A DNA stretch of 64,000 bases from Hyphomicrobiales bacterium (GTDB taxonomy: Bacteria; Pseudomonadota; Alphaproteobacteria; Rhizobiales; Xanthobacteraceae). Location of the stretch: contig WHTP01000006.1 of NCBI GenBank assembly GCA_009377695.1, positions 18,699 through 82,698 of the forward strand, written 5' to 3'. Position numbers and translations under genes: made by a program. The notes below the pieces were generated by a model. It searched no databases. It saw nothing but the letters and a program-made list of their open reading frames with translations, and had not been told where the DNA came from. This document shows, piece by piece, positions 44,346-52,983 of this stretch; position 1 is the stretch's first letter, and every line of letters begins with the position of its first letter.

Positions 44346-44402
44346 CTCGAAATGGATCGCCGAACCATCGGCGGCAATGTCGGCCTGCGCGTGGTGTGGT
44401 GA
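44346..44402 (+). pseudogene. Relic of an autotransporter C-terminus
   Basis: The frame ends MDRRTIGGNVGLRVVW, matching the end of the complete autotransporter downstream (DREAIRGNVGMRVLW) both in protein and DNA. Nothing upstream in frame resembles a beta-barrel, so only the last strand survives. Sequence at 44218-44262 also resembles the downstream flank of the complete gene (about 47828-47877), suggesting a decayed duplication. Confidence 0.55.
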
Positions 44403-44792
44403 TCGGCTTTCCGCTGCCCGCCAGCAGTCGCATGCGCGGATCATGTTACTGCTGTCTCTTCTTACAAGGTACTCATCTACTGCTTTGATATTCGCCGATA
44501 TACAGTAACATCTTATGACCGATAAATAATACGGCTTGTTGATATGGTCTTTTATACTTTGCAATTTGACCGATTCATGTTTTCATTTTGATGCTCGCGT
44601 CACACATGAGCTCTGCTGAGCGGTTCGTGACGAATGCCAGTCAATGGATCAACAGCGATGGCGAGGCGCGGCAGAAAGCTCATCGTTATGGGACGTGGAG
44701 GGTCGAGTTCGCGCGCACTTCGTTAGGCTGCTGTTCTGTAACCGGTCGAATCGAACGAAGCGCCCGCATCCGTCCCCCCGGCGGCTGGGGAA
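44403..44792. promoter_or_regulatory. AT-rich upstream region of the autotransporter gene
   Basis: Bases 44440-44600 are clearly richer in A and T than the rest of the window. ATGTTACTG (44443-44451) is exactly inverted at 44503-44511. Such AT-rich upstream DNA is a usual target of nucleoid proteins and may mark transfer. Confidence 0.45.
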
Positions 44793-47766
44793 ATGCGATT
44801 CAAAGTGCGCGAGGTGCTGCAGAACGCGGCTGTGGTGCGCGGGGTAGCGGCTGCCTGGAGCGCCGGCTGCCCTCATCGTCGGCGCGGGAATTCGCCCGTA
44901 ACGACATCGGCATTGGCGCTCGCCTCGGCGCTGACGGCCATGACCGGGCCTGCTGCGGCGCAGAACTGGATCGGCATGACCAGCACAGACTGGACGGTTG
45001 GAAGCAATTGGGACAGTGGCGTGGCGCCGACGAGCACCACCGACGCCTTTATCGACACGACAGCATTCAACCGGACCGTGATCGGCGTCTCGGGCGCGGT
45101 GAATGCCACGAGCGGCATTATCCATATCGGCGACGCCAACGGTTCGTCGGGCAACCTGACCATTCAGAACGGCGCCACGCTGACAACGAGCGGCTCGCGC
45201 GGCGTGATCGCTGCGAACCCCGGCTCTAACGGCGTCGTAACCGTGACCGGCGTCAACTCCAGCTGGACCATTTCCGGCATTCTCTCCGTCGGAAGCGAGG
45301 GCACTGGTTCGCTGACCATCGCCGGGGGCGGCGCGGTGACCAGTGCGAGCGGCAGAGTCGGCAGCGCGGCCGGCAGCACGGGCTCGATAACGGTGACCGG
45401 CGCCGGCTCCACCTGGAGCAATTCCGGCAGCCTCACTGTCGGCGGCGGGTTCAGCGGCGGCGGCACGGGCACGCTCACCATCGCGGACGGCGGCATGGTG
45501 GACGTTGGTGGCGGCGCCGGCACGGTTGTCGTTGGCGGACTGGTGGGTTCGACCGGAACGTTGAACATCGGTGCAGCGCCGGGCGATGCGGCGGTCGCGC
45601 CGGGTACGCTCAATGCCACGACCGTTCAATTCGGCCCCGGCACCGGCGCGCTCAACTTCAATCACACGGCGACCGGCTACGTGTTCGCGCCGACCATCAC
45701 CGGTCCCGGAGCGGTCAACCAGATTGCCGGCACGACCATCCTCACGGCTAACAGCACGTATACCGGGGGCACGACGATCAGCGGCGGTGTCCTGCAGCTC
45801 GGCAACGGTAGCACCACCGGCAGCATCGTCGGCGACGTGACCAATGACGGCACGCTCGCGTTCAGCCGCTCGGACGACATCCCCTTCGGCGGCGCGATCA
45901 GTGGCAGCGGCAACGTGGTTCAGATGGGTCCGGGCATACTGACCCCTGACCGGCGCCAATACCTTCTCGGGCGGATTGACCGTTGCGGGGGGAACGGCGC
46001 GCGCCGGGATTGCGGACCAGGCGTTCGGCTCAGGCTTGTTGACCGTGAACGCAGGCGCGGTCGCCGATCTCGCCGGCTTGAACGAGACCGTGGGTGGGCT
46101 CGCGGGTGAGGGCAACGTCTTGCTCGGTAGCGGCACGCTGACGCTCAATCAAAACGTCAACACCGCTTTCTCTGGTGTCATCTCCGACACCGGTGGGCCG
46201 GGTGGACTGATCAAGAACGGTAGCGGCACGCTCGACCTCACCGGTGCCAACACCTATACCGGTCCGACCACGATTAGCGGCGGCACGCTGGCGGTGAATG
46301 GGTCGATCACGTCGCCGACCACCATCAATGGCGGCGGCACGCTCGCGGGCATCGGTACGATCATCGGCGACGTGAGTAACGCCGGCACGGTCGCGCCGGG
46401 GCCCGGCCCCGGCGGGTTCGGCGCGCTCACGATCGCCGGCAACTACGTCGGCAGCGGCGGCACGCTCGCGATCGACACCGTGCTCGGCGGCGACGGTTCG
46501 CAGACCGACCAGCTCATCCTCAACGGCGGCAGCGCCAGCGGCAGCACCAGCGTTCATGTGAGGAACGTCGGCGGCGCCGGCGCGCAGACCACGACCGGCA
46601 TTCAGATCATCGCGGCGCAGAACGGCGCGACGACAACGCCAAGCGCCTTCACGCTCGGCAGGCCGGTGGCAGCCGGCCCCTATCAGTATCTGCTGTTCCA
46701 GGGCCCGCCGTCGGGCAGCTCGGCGGACGAGCAGCAGAGCTGGTACCTGCGTTCGACCCTCATTAACCCGCCAAGCCCGCCAAACCCGCCGATCCCGCTG
46801 TACCGGCCCGAGGTGGCGCTCTATGCGGCCATGGCGGGGATGGCGCGCAACCTCACCATGACCGCGATCGGCACCTTCCATGAGCGCAATGGCGATCAAG
46901 GCTTGGTGCGCGGCAACGGCACGTCGAATGGCGCCTCGGATCGCGCTTGGGGCCGGCTGTTCGGGCAATCCATCGAGCAGGGCCACGCCGGCACGGTGGA
47001 CGGCCGGTTCGACGGCAACGCGGGCGGGGTGCAGAGCGGGTTGGACCTTTACCGCACGACGAGCCCTGACGGTTATCAGAGCCGGCTCGGATTCCTCGGT
47101 GGCTACGGCCGCGCCCGCGGCGACGTGAACGGCTTCGCGCTCGGACAGCAGAATGCATTCGCCGGCCGTGTCGAGCTCGAAGCCTTCAGCGTCGGCGGCT
47201 ACTGGACGCAAGTGGGCGCGCCCGGCTGGTATGTCGACGCGGTGGTGATGGGCACCCGCTACGAAAGCAGCGGTAGCTCGACCAACCAGGTCGGGATCCG
47301 CGCGAGCGGCCACGGCTTCGCCGGCTCGATCGAGGCCGGCTATCCGATCCCGCTCGGCGCGGGTGTGCACATCGAGCCGCAGGCGCAGCTCGTCTACCAG
47401 CATCTCGATCTGCACGGCACGCGCGACCGGTTCTCGAGCGTCGACTTCGACACCTCGAATTCGGTGTCCGCGCGGCTCGGGCTGCGACTCAGCGCCGATA
47501 CGCTGTATGGCGCCGCGCGCCTGCGCCCGTATCTCAAGGCGAGCGTGTGGGAAGACTGGGTCGGCACCGATCAGAACACCTTCGCCGGGGTCCACGTGCT
47601 CGAAGCGCGCTATCAAGGCACCGCACTCGAGGTCGGCGCCGGCATCGTGGCCGAGCTCGCCAACAATGTCGGGCTGTGGGCCGTGGCCGATTACACCACC
47701 GACATCGCCGGCGATCAGGATCGCGAAGCCATCCGCGGCAATGTCGGCATGCGCGTGCTGTGGTGA
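44793..47766 (+). pseudogene. Autotransporter (type Va) interrupted by a single frameshift
   Basis: Frame 1 runs from ATG 44793: long signal region ending PAAAQNW, then a beta-helix passenger of Gly/Thr/Ser/Asn repeats. At CCCC (45943-45946) one extra C shifts the frame; removing it joins ...ILTLTGANTFSGGLTV and continues to 47766. The joined product is about 990 residues, with autotransporter strand repeats (GSGTLDLTGANTYTGPTTISGG) and a 280-residue C-terminal barrel ending GNVGMRVLW with terminal Trp. It is either a recent pseudogene, a phase-variable tract or a sequencing error; everything else in the gene is intact. Confidence 0.85.
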
Positions 47767-47934
47767 CGCATGGTGTGGTGACGTAACCAGTTGCACGCCC
47801 GTGGGTGCGCAAAGTGCCAGGCCCACTGTAGAACGCGAACGCGAGACCGAACGTGCGAACGCTGAGATTGACCGTTTAGAGGTTGTTCCCCCAATTCGAA
47901 GTTGGCCCGCTGCCGAATCGGGAGGTCCGCCGGT
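47767..47934. other. Intergenic region between convergent autotransporter and membrane-protein genes
   Basis: No gene or clear terminator hairpin. Bases 47828-47877 resemble 44218-44262 upstream of the autotransporter. Confidence 0.4.
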
Positions 47935-48522
47935 TCAATCCCGATCTTTCTTCGCATTTTGGAATTGCTTCAGCCATTTTGCGTAACCCTCCGCATCTCC
48001 GTAGTCCTCGAACGAGGCGTACCTTGGGTGAGCCCCGATCACGCGCCGGGCATGTTTGATCGGACACCAGTATTGCTCCGTGCGCCCGGCGATCTCGCGG
48101 ACATAGGCAATCAGGCCGTTGGCATAGGAACAGTATGCACAATTGAACTTCTCCAGCGCGTTCAGATAGGCGAGATGACGCCGGTCGAACACCAGATAGT
48201 CGCGACGACTGACCTTCGGGATTCCATAGACGGGAAAGCAAACGGCCTGGTAGATGGTGACGAAGAGGTCAAGCAGGACCAGAGGAACGATCAGCGCGTA
48301 AATGACCGGCGCCGTCAGGATCACCAGGAGGCGCGCGTTCAGCACATATGTCGACAGACGTGTTCTTAGCTCCCGATGACGGCGCAGGATCTCTTCCTCA
48401 AAAAAGGCCCTACCCTTCTCAAGACCTACGCGAAGCTCGGCCCTACGTTGGGCGAGCTCCGCTTCGAGCTCAGCCTCCAGAATGCGAATCTTTTCGGTTA
48501 GTGCGACGATGTGCGGATTCAT
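47935..48522 (-). CDS. Unrecognised membrane protein with N-terminal coiled coil
   Basis: 195 residues from ATG at 48522, behind a GAGAGGAG ribosome site. Residues 5-58 form a strongly charged heptad-like helix (EKIRILEAELEAELAQRRAE); residues 65-95 hold one or two membrane helices; a cytoplasmic or periplasmic tail has C128, C131 (NCAYCSYANG) and C153 (YWCPIKHARR). The CxxC plus CP motif could bind metal or form disulphides. I do not recognise a named family. Confidence 0.8.
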   Translation of the reverse strand: MNPHIVALTEKIRILEAELEAELAQRRAELRVGLEKGRAFFEEEILRRHRELRTRLSTYVLNARLLVILTAPVIYALIVPLVLLDLFVTIYQAVCFPVYGIPKVSRRDYLVFDRRHLAYLNALEKFNCAYCSYANGLIAYVREIAGRTEQYWCPIKHARRVIGAHPRYASFEDYGDAEGYAKWLKQFQNAKKDRD

Positions 48523-48648
48523 TGTGGAACTCCTCTCACCGAGGAATATGCACCATTCCATGCGCGACGGTTGTCTGATTCCGAAAGCTAAGGATCAAAC
48601 GATCGTCAGGTTGAAATCTTGACCAAACAAAAGGTCCGGGGCGCGCGC

Positions 48649-49434
48649 CTAGCACGGCGGGCTTTCAACAAAGGGCAATGCCAACGCCGCGATCTCGTCG
48701 CCCCATATGGCGTGCGCGCGCCGGTTCGGATGGAAGCCGTCGCATGAAAACAGATCCGGCTCCAATGCTGAAATCCGCTCCACGACGAGACGCGGCAGCC
48801 GCTCCGCCAAACGATCGGCCGCCGCCTGCAGTGCGGCTGACCGCCAGCCCAGGATACTGCGAAGCGGCCAAGGAAGAGCCGGAAAGCACTCGAGGGGAGC
48901 GACACCACCCACGATGACTGCTGCGTCGCCGACGCGACTCCGCGCCGCGGTCACGAGTTCAGCAAGATCATCGGCGAAAGCCGCCGGAGAACGGTACGCC
49001 TTTGCGTCGTTGACGCCGAAGGCGACGACGAGAAGATCGACTGGTTCAGGTACGATGCGCGACAGAAGCTGTTCATGCGCATCCCTGACGGTTGCACCGG
49101 AAATCCCCTCGGCGCGCCAAGCGATCGCACGGCCGGTCAGACGTGCCAGCGCCCGCGCCGCGGTGGCAGCGACCGTATCGTCGCCACGCGCCAGTCCAAT
49201 CCCGCATACCGTCGATTCGCCAATGGCGAGGAGCCGGATGGCTGGCCCCACACCCGGTACCTGTCCGTGATGTGGCGGCTCGGCGGCAGGCAAACACGGC
49301 ACGCGGCGTCGCGTCGCTGCACCCTGCGCCATGGCCAGAGGCAACAGCACAAGCGACCCGAAGAGACCAGCGGCGATGGCCACGCGCGATGCTTTGACGC
49401 CAGGAAACACGGTTGGCCGGTTGGCCGCGGTCAT
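48649..49434 (-). CDS. SGNH/GDSL hydrolase, secreted or anchored
   Basis: 261 residues from ATG at 49434. A signal/anchor segment (about 14-32) is followed by block I as AIGESTVCGIG (Ser nucleophile; GES in place of GDS), block III VAFGVNDAK and block V SCDGFHPN with the Asp-His pair. These enzymes act on esters of lipids or sugars in the envelope. It is on the same strand as and just downstream of nothing identifiable; an ATG at 49491 is less likely. Confidence 0.87.
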   Translation of the reverse strand: MTAANRPTVFPGVKASRVAIAAGLFGSLVLLPLAMAQGAATRRRVPCLPAAEPPHHGQVPGVGPAIRLLAIGESTVCGIGLARGDDTVAATAARALARLTGRAIAWRAEGISGATVRDAHEQLLSRIVPEPVDLLVVAFGVNDAKAYRSPAAFADDLAELVTAARSRVGDAAVIVGGVAPLECFPALPWPLRSILGWRSAALQAAADRLAERLPRLVVERISALEPDLFSCDGFHPNRRAHAIWGDEIAALALPFVESPPC

Positions 49435-49739
49435 GGAATTTTCAGATTGCCTCGGCGCCGCGCCCATGCAGTGGCGGGAAATGGTGAGCACGCTTTAACT
49501 CCCTCCAGCGAGAATGGCGCTGACGCGCCATCCCCGACACGCAGCAAGCACCCAACGTTGTGATCGTCGTCGCTTGCCGGCGACAACGTGACGACCGACG
49601 TAAAAAACGTTTCTTGGTGCCGTGAGTTCCGTCAGAAAAGATGTGTTTGTGGATCGCTGCGTTGCGCCGGCGACTTGAAGCTCGACGCGATATCAAGTCA
49701 GCTGGTGGGACATGAAGCCACGACGAGAGCGGCGGCCCG
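49435..49739. other. 305-bp intergenic region before the repeat pair
   Basis: No supportable gene or hairpin. The end near 49435 should contain the SGNH hydrolase promoter. Confidence 0.4.
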
Positions 49740-49814
49740 CTAGTGTCCCGATTCCGAAGTTCGTACCATTTCGCGGCGGCCTCTTATACGAACTTCGGAA
49801 TCGAAGGACACTAG
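49740..49814. repeat. CTAG-bounded palindrome, subtype D
   Basis: GATTCCGAAGTTCGTA and TACGAACTTCGGAATC pair perfectly; CTAGTGTCC/GGACACTAG forms the outer stem. Both ends are CTAG. It is joined by the spacer CAACTCTTTGAAT to a subtype C element. Confidence 0.9.
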
Positions 49815-49827
49815 CAACTCTTTGAAT

Positions 49828-49901
49828 CTAGTGTGGCTTTGGTTCAGAAGTCCGCATGTCGGACTCGCCGCGAGAATGATGCGGACTTCCGACCGCCACA
49901 C
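49828..49901. repeat. CTAG-bounded palindrome, subtype C (copy 2)
   Basis: GTGTGG..GGTTCAGAAGTCCGCAT pairs with ATGCGGACTTCCGACC..CCACAC with few mismatches; the right CTAG is lost. The D-spacer-C arrangement recurs inverted at 62965-63121. Confidence 0.88.
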
Positions 49902-49998
49902 CGGCGGTGGCCGATCGGCTTCTTACGATTTGGGTCGGCACGATCTTCTTCGGATCGACCTGTGAGCGATTTCCAAAATGCCGTCAAATCGAGCAAGA

Positions 49999-50073
49999 TG
50001 GTGGGCGCGACAGGGATCGAACCTGTGACCCCCTCCATGTCAAGGAGGTGCTCTCCCGCTGAGCTACGCGCCC
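49999..50073 (-). tRNA. tRNA-Val (GAC)
   Basis: 75 nt including an encoded CCA. Acceptor stem GGGCGCG/CGCGCCC, D-arm TAGCTCAGCGGGAGAGCA, anticodon stem CCTCC/GGAGG around loop TTGACAT (anticodon GAC), and T-arm with GGTTCGATCC. All cloverleaf parts are present. Confidence 0.97.
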
Positions 50074-50135
50074 TTCAATGTCGGCATTCTCTTATCGGCT
50101 CCCCCCCGGCGAGGCAAGCCGTCGGCCGAGCGAGC

Positions 50136-50495
50136 TCAGGCCGCCAGCATCTTCTGGACTTCGTTGACCAGGTCGCGCAGGTGCACCGGCTTCGACAGCA
50201 CCTTGGCGTTCTTGGGCGCCTGCGAATCCGAATTCAGCGCGACCGCCGCAAAACCGGTGATGAACATGATCTTGATATCGGGATCGAGCTCGGAGGCGCG
50301 GCGGGCGAGCTCAATGCCGTCCATTTCAGGCATCACGATGTCCGTGAGCAGAAGCTCGAACGGCTCCTCGCGCAGGCGCTGATAAGCCGAAAGGCCGTTG
50401 TCGTAGGAGATCACTTCATAGCCGGCGTTCTGCAGCGCTTTGACGAGGAACCGGCGCATGTCGGTATCGTCTTCCGCCAGAAGAATCTTCGACAT
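50136..50495 (-). CDS. cpdR: CpdR-like single-domain response regulator
   Basis: 119 residues from ATG at 50495; an in-frame ATG at 50507 adds four. A lone receiver domain: ILLAEDDTDMRRFLVKALQNAGY, phospho-Asp in LLTDIVMPEMDG and a conserved lysine in VLSKPVHL. It closely follows the CpdR pattern. In Caulobacter unphosphorylated CpdR primes ClpXP to degrade cell-cycle proteins. It is divergent from the N-formylglutamate amidohydrolase gene. Confidence 0.92.
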   Translation of the reverse strand: MSKILLAEDDTDMRRFLVKALQNAGYEVISYDNGLSAYQRLREEPFELLLTDIVMPEMDGIELARRASELDPDIKIMFITGFAAVALNSDSQAPKNAKVLSKPVHLRDLVNEVQKMLAA

Positions 50496-50687
50496 CTCTG
50501 TGCTCATTGAAGGCCGGCGTCCCCGTGATTGTCCCCAAAGCGCATAAGCCGGATGCCGGGTAAATATCGGGTGAACTATATATCGGCCCTGGCTTCTCGG
50601 CCATGGACAAGTGCCGGTTTCGGGGCATAGTGGTGGCCTTAAGGAAGCTTGGGTCGGGGCCTTCCACCGTACGAGGCACACACGTCC

Positions 50688-51575
50688 ATGCGCGCGACCA
50701 AAGACGAACTGGACCCCCCTTTCGAGATTCTCGAACCGGTGGAGTCGCGCGGCCCGGTCGTATTCAACTCTCCGCACAGCGGCAGCGTCTATCCGCGGGA
50801 ATTCCTGGCGACGGCGCGGCTCGACGTGGCGACGCTGCGCCGCTCGGAGGATTCATTCGTCGACGAACTGATCATCGGCGTGCTCAAGCGCGGCCATCCG
50901 GTGATGCGGGCGCACTTTCCGCGCTGCTATATCGACGTCAATCGCGAGCCCTACGAACTCGATCCACGGATGTTCGACGGCCGCCTGCCCTCTTTCGCCA
51001 ATACGCGGTCGATGCGAGTCGCAGGCGGGCTCGGCACCATCGCGCGCGTGGTCGGCGACGCGCAGGAAATCTACGGCCAGCGGATTCCCGTCGACGATGC
51101 GATCCGCCGGATCGAAAGCCTCTACAAGCCCTATCATCGCGCGTTGCGCCGGCTGTTCACCCGCGTCCACCGCGATTTCGGCGCGGCGGTCCTGGTCGAC
51201 TGCCATTCCATGCCCTCGACCGCAGGCGCCAAGGACGAGCGCCCGCGCGCCGACGTGGTGCTGGGTGACCGCTACGGCACGAGCTGCGTCCCGGCGGTGG
51301 CCGAGACAATTGAATCGACATTCCGCGAGCTCGGCTATCTGGTCAGCCGCAACAAGCCCTATGCTGGCGGATTTATCACCGAGCACTACGGCAACCCGAC
51401 GGTCGGCCTGCACGCCATCCAGCTCGAGTTCAACCGGGCGCTCTACATGGATGAGCGGCGCTATGAGCGCACCGCGTCCTTCGCGACGCTGGCAGCCGAC
51501 CTGGAAACGCTGGCGGACCGGCTAGCCGATATCCCGGCGCAGGAGTTGCAGCCCTACCGGGCGGCGGCCGAATAA
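50688..51575 (+). CDS. N-formylglutamate amidohydrolase family protein
   Basis: 295 residues from ATG at 50688. Motifs: VVFNSPHSGSVYP, RCYIDVNREPYELDPRMF, VLVDCHSMPS and HAIQLEFNRALYMDE. Metal ligands of the family are present. Classic HutG members release glutamate from N-formylglutamate in histidine breakdown. The hut genes are absent here, and synteny with cpdR is common in rhizobia, so the true role may differ. Confidence 0.88.
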   Translation: MRATKDELDPPFEILEPVESRGPVVFNSPHSGSVYPREFLATARLDVATLRRSEDSFVDELIIGVLKRGHPVMRAHFPRCYIDVNREPYELDPRMFDGRLPSFANTRSMRVAGGLGTIARVVGDAQEIYGQRIPVDDAIRRIESLYKPYHRALRRLFTRVHRDFGAAVLVDCHSMPSTAGAKDERPRADVVLGDRYGTSCVPAVAETIESTFRELGYLVSRNKPYAGGFITEHYGNPTVGLHAIQLEFNRALYMDERRYERTASFATLAADLETLADRLADIPAQELQPYRAAAE

Positions 51576-51624
51576 CGGACCATGATCCTCGGGCGCAACC
51601 CCGGGGGGATCAGGCTGAGGCTGA

Positions 51625-51715
51625 AAAAGAAAAAAGGGCCGCGGTTGCCCACGGCCCAAGTCTAGGGAGGAAACGCCCAAGGAGGGCAGCGGTAGCGCAG
51701 GCGCCACCGCACTGC
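51625..51715 (-). ncRNA. Alpha-r8 (suhB/mmgR)-type small RNA, copy 1
   Basis: On the minus strand a 5' hairpin (GCGGTGGCGC/GCGCTACCGC) is followed by GCCC-TCCTT-GGGC, the unpaired TTTCCTCCCT (51664-51673) and a strong intrinsic terminator (GGGCCG...CGGCCC, then six T). The TTTCCTCCCT stretch is the conserved single-stranded element I recall for the alpha-r8/MmgR family; it can pair with Shine-Dalgarno sequences. The inositol-monophosphatase-fold gene hisN lies nearby, matching the suhB family name. Family assignment is from memory. Confidence 0.8.
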
Positions 51716-51790
51716 AAAAAGATACACTGCGATGCACAAAATGCAAGAGTCGATTTGGCGTCCGGGCGCCCCTCACCCGAAGCCCTTGTG

Positions 51791-51895
51791 GACAATAAGA
51801 AAAAAGGGCCGCCTGCGTTAGCAAGCGGCCCAAGTCTAGGGAGGAAACGCCCAAGGAGGGCAACGGTAACGCCGGAGCGCTACCGCACCGCAAAC
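51791..51895 (-). ncRNA. Alpha-r8 (suhB/mmgR)-type small RNA, copy 2
   Basis: The same architecture as copy 1: 5' hairpin GGTAGCGC/GCGTTACC, the GCCC/GGGC hairpin, TTTCCTCCCT at 51838-51847, and terminator GGGCCGC...GCGGCCC with a six-T run. The core from GCCCTCC to GGGCCG is identical in both copies, whereas hairpin loops differ. Both have CTTGC-containing upstream sequence, so each probably has its own promoter. Confidence 0.8.
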
Positions 51896-52121
51896 AGATG
51901 GACGTTCTGACCCGAAATAGCAAGTGATGCTGACCTATTTATCCATGCGAATATGCAAAGCTGCGCTTCCAACACCACAGGCCGGTTTCAAATGAAACTG
52001 ACGGATAATGGGAAATTCAGCGTTTGAAAACAACGAGATACCCTCGCCTGCCGCGCCGCAAGCAGATCCATTTTGGAGGTATTCCCAGTTTGGCGGCGAA
52101 CAGTCGCAGTGATTATGCACC

Positions 52122-52901
52122 ATGACGGCGATCGATTTCTCCGCGTTTGTGGACGAATTGGCCTCGGTCTCGGGCGAGACCATCCTGCCGTTCTTCCGCA
52201 CTGCACTCAGCGTCACCGACAAGGGTAACGGCCAGTTCGACCCTGTCACCGCTGCGGATCACGCGGCGGAGACGGCCATGCGCAACCTGATTCGCGCTAC
52301 GTTTCCCGAGCACGGCGTGATTGGCGAGGAATTCGGCGCCGAGCGCGCTGATGCCGAATATGTCTGGGTGCTCGACCCGATCGACGGCACCAAGTCCTTC
52401 ATGGCCGGCATGCCAGGCTGGGGCACGCTGATCGCGCTGACACGGTTCGGCGAACCGGTCTTCGGCATGATGAGCCAGCCCTTCATCCGGGAGCGCTTCA
52501 GCGGCGACGGCCAGGCGGCGCAGTACAGGGGACCGGCCGGCAATCGGGAGCTGCGCGTACGGACCTGCGCGACGCTGGCCGATGTCGTCCTGTACACGAC
52601 CAGCCCGCTCCTGATGAACGACGCCGACCGCAAGGCCTTCGGCAAGGTCGAAGCCGCGGTGCGCCTCTCACGCTACGGCGGCGATTGCTACGCCTACTGC
52701 ATGCTGGCCGCCGGGCATGTCGACCTCGTCATCGAGACCGGGCTCAAGCCCTACGACATCATCCCGCTGGTGCCGATCGTCGCCGGCGCCGGCGGCATCA
52801 TCACCACCTGGGAGAATGGCCCGCCGGTCAACGGTGGCCGCATCGTCGCGGCCAGCGACAGACGCGTGCACGCCGCGGCGCTGGAGTTGCTCAGAGCATG
52901 A
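52122..52901 (+). CDS. hisN: Histidinol-phosphatase (inositol monophosphatase family)
   Basis: 259 residues. Metal and phosphate motifs IGEEFG, WVLDPIDGTKSFMAGMP and KPYDIIPLVPIVAGAGG match the IMPase-type HisN of actinobacteria and alphaproteobacteria, which dephosphorylates L-histidinol phosphate in histidine biosynthesis. The stop codon TGA is inside a dispersed palindrome (52894-52941), which may also terminate transcription. Confidence 0.92.
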   Translation: MTAIDFSAFVDELASVSGETILPFFRTALSVTDKGNGQFDPVTAADHAAETAMRNLIRATFPEHGVIGEEFGAERADAEYVWVLDPIDGTKSFMAGMPGWGTLIALTRFGEPVFGMMSQPFIRERFSGDGQAAQYRGPAGNRELRVRTCATLADVVLYTTSPLLMNDADRKAFGKVEAAVRLSRYGGDCYAYCMLAAGHVDLVIETGLKPYDIIPLVPIVAGAGGIITTWENGPPVNGGRIVAASDRRVHAAALELLRA

Positions 52902-52941
52902 TCCGAAAAATTGGGTACGGTTTTCGGAAAAGATCATGCTC
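52894..52941. repeat. GAGCATGATC palindrome overlapping the hisN stop codon
   Basis: GAGCATGATCCGAAAA pairs with TTTTCGGAAAAGATCATGCTC around a short centre. The TGA stop of hisN is part of GAGCATGATC. This is a known-by-sight dispersed element in Rhizobiales; a longer relative lies at 54753-54847. Confidence 0.88.
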
Positions 52942-52950
52942 AACAAGACG

Positions 52951-52977
52951 CCAGTGTGGTGGTTCAGTAGCCCGTAG
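52951..52977. repeat. Solo half of a subtype C palindrome
   Basis: CCAGTGTGGTGGTTCAGTAG and following CCCGTA match the left arm of subtype C; no right arm follows. It lies between the hisN-terminal palindrome and the convergent lysophospholipase gene. Confidence 0.6.
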
Positions 52978-52983
52978 CGAAAT

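Noticed and set aside
44588..45229. Open frame upstream of and overlapping the autotransporter start
   Set aside because: The translation becomes Arg/Gly/Ser-rich where it overlaps the autotransporter and has no domain; it is a shadow frame.
46030..47826. 598-codon open frame antisense to the autotransporter
   Set aside because: Translation has no domain, while the sense strand encodes a recognisable barrel and passenger.
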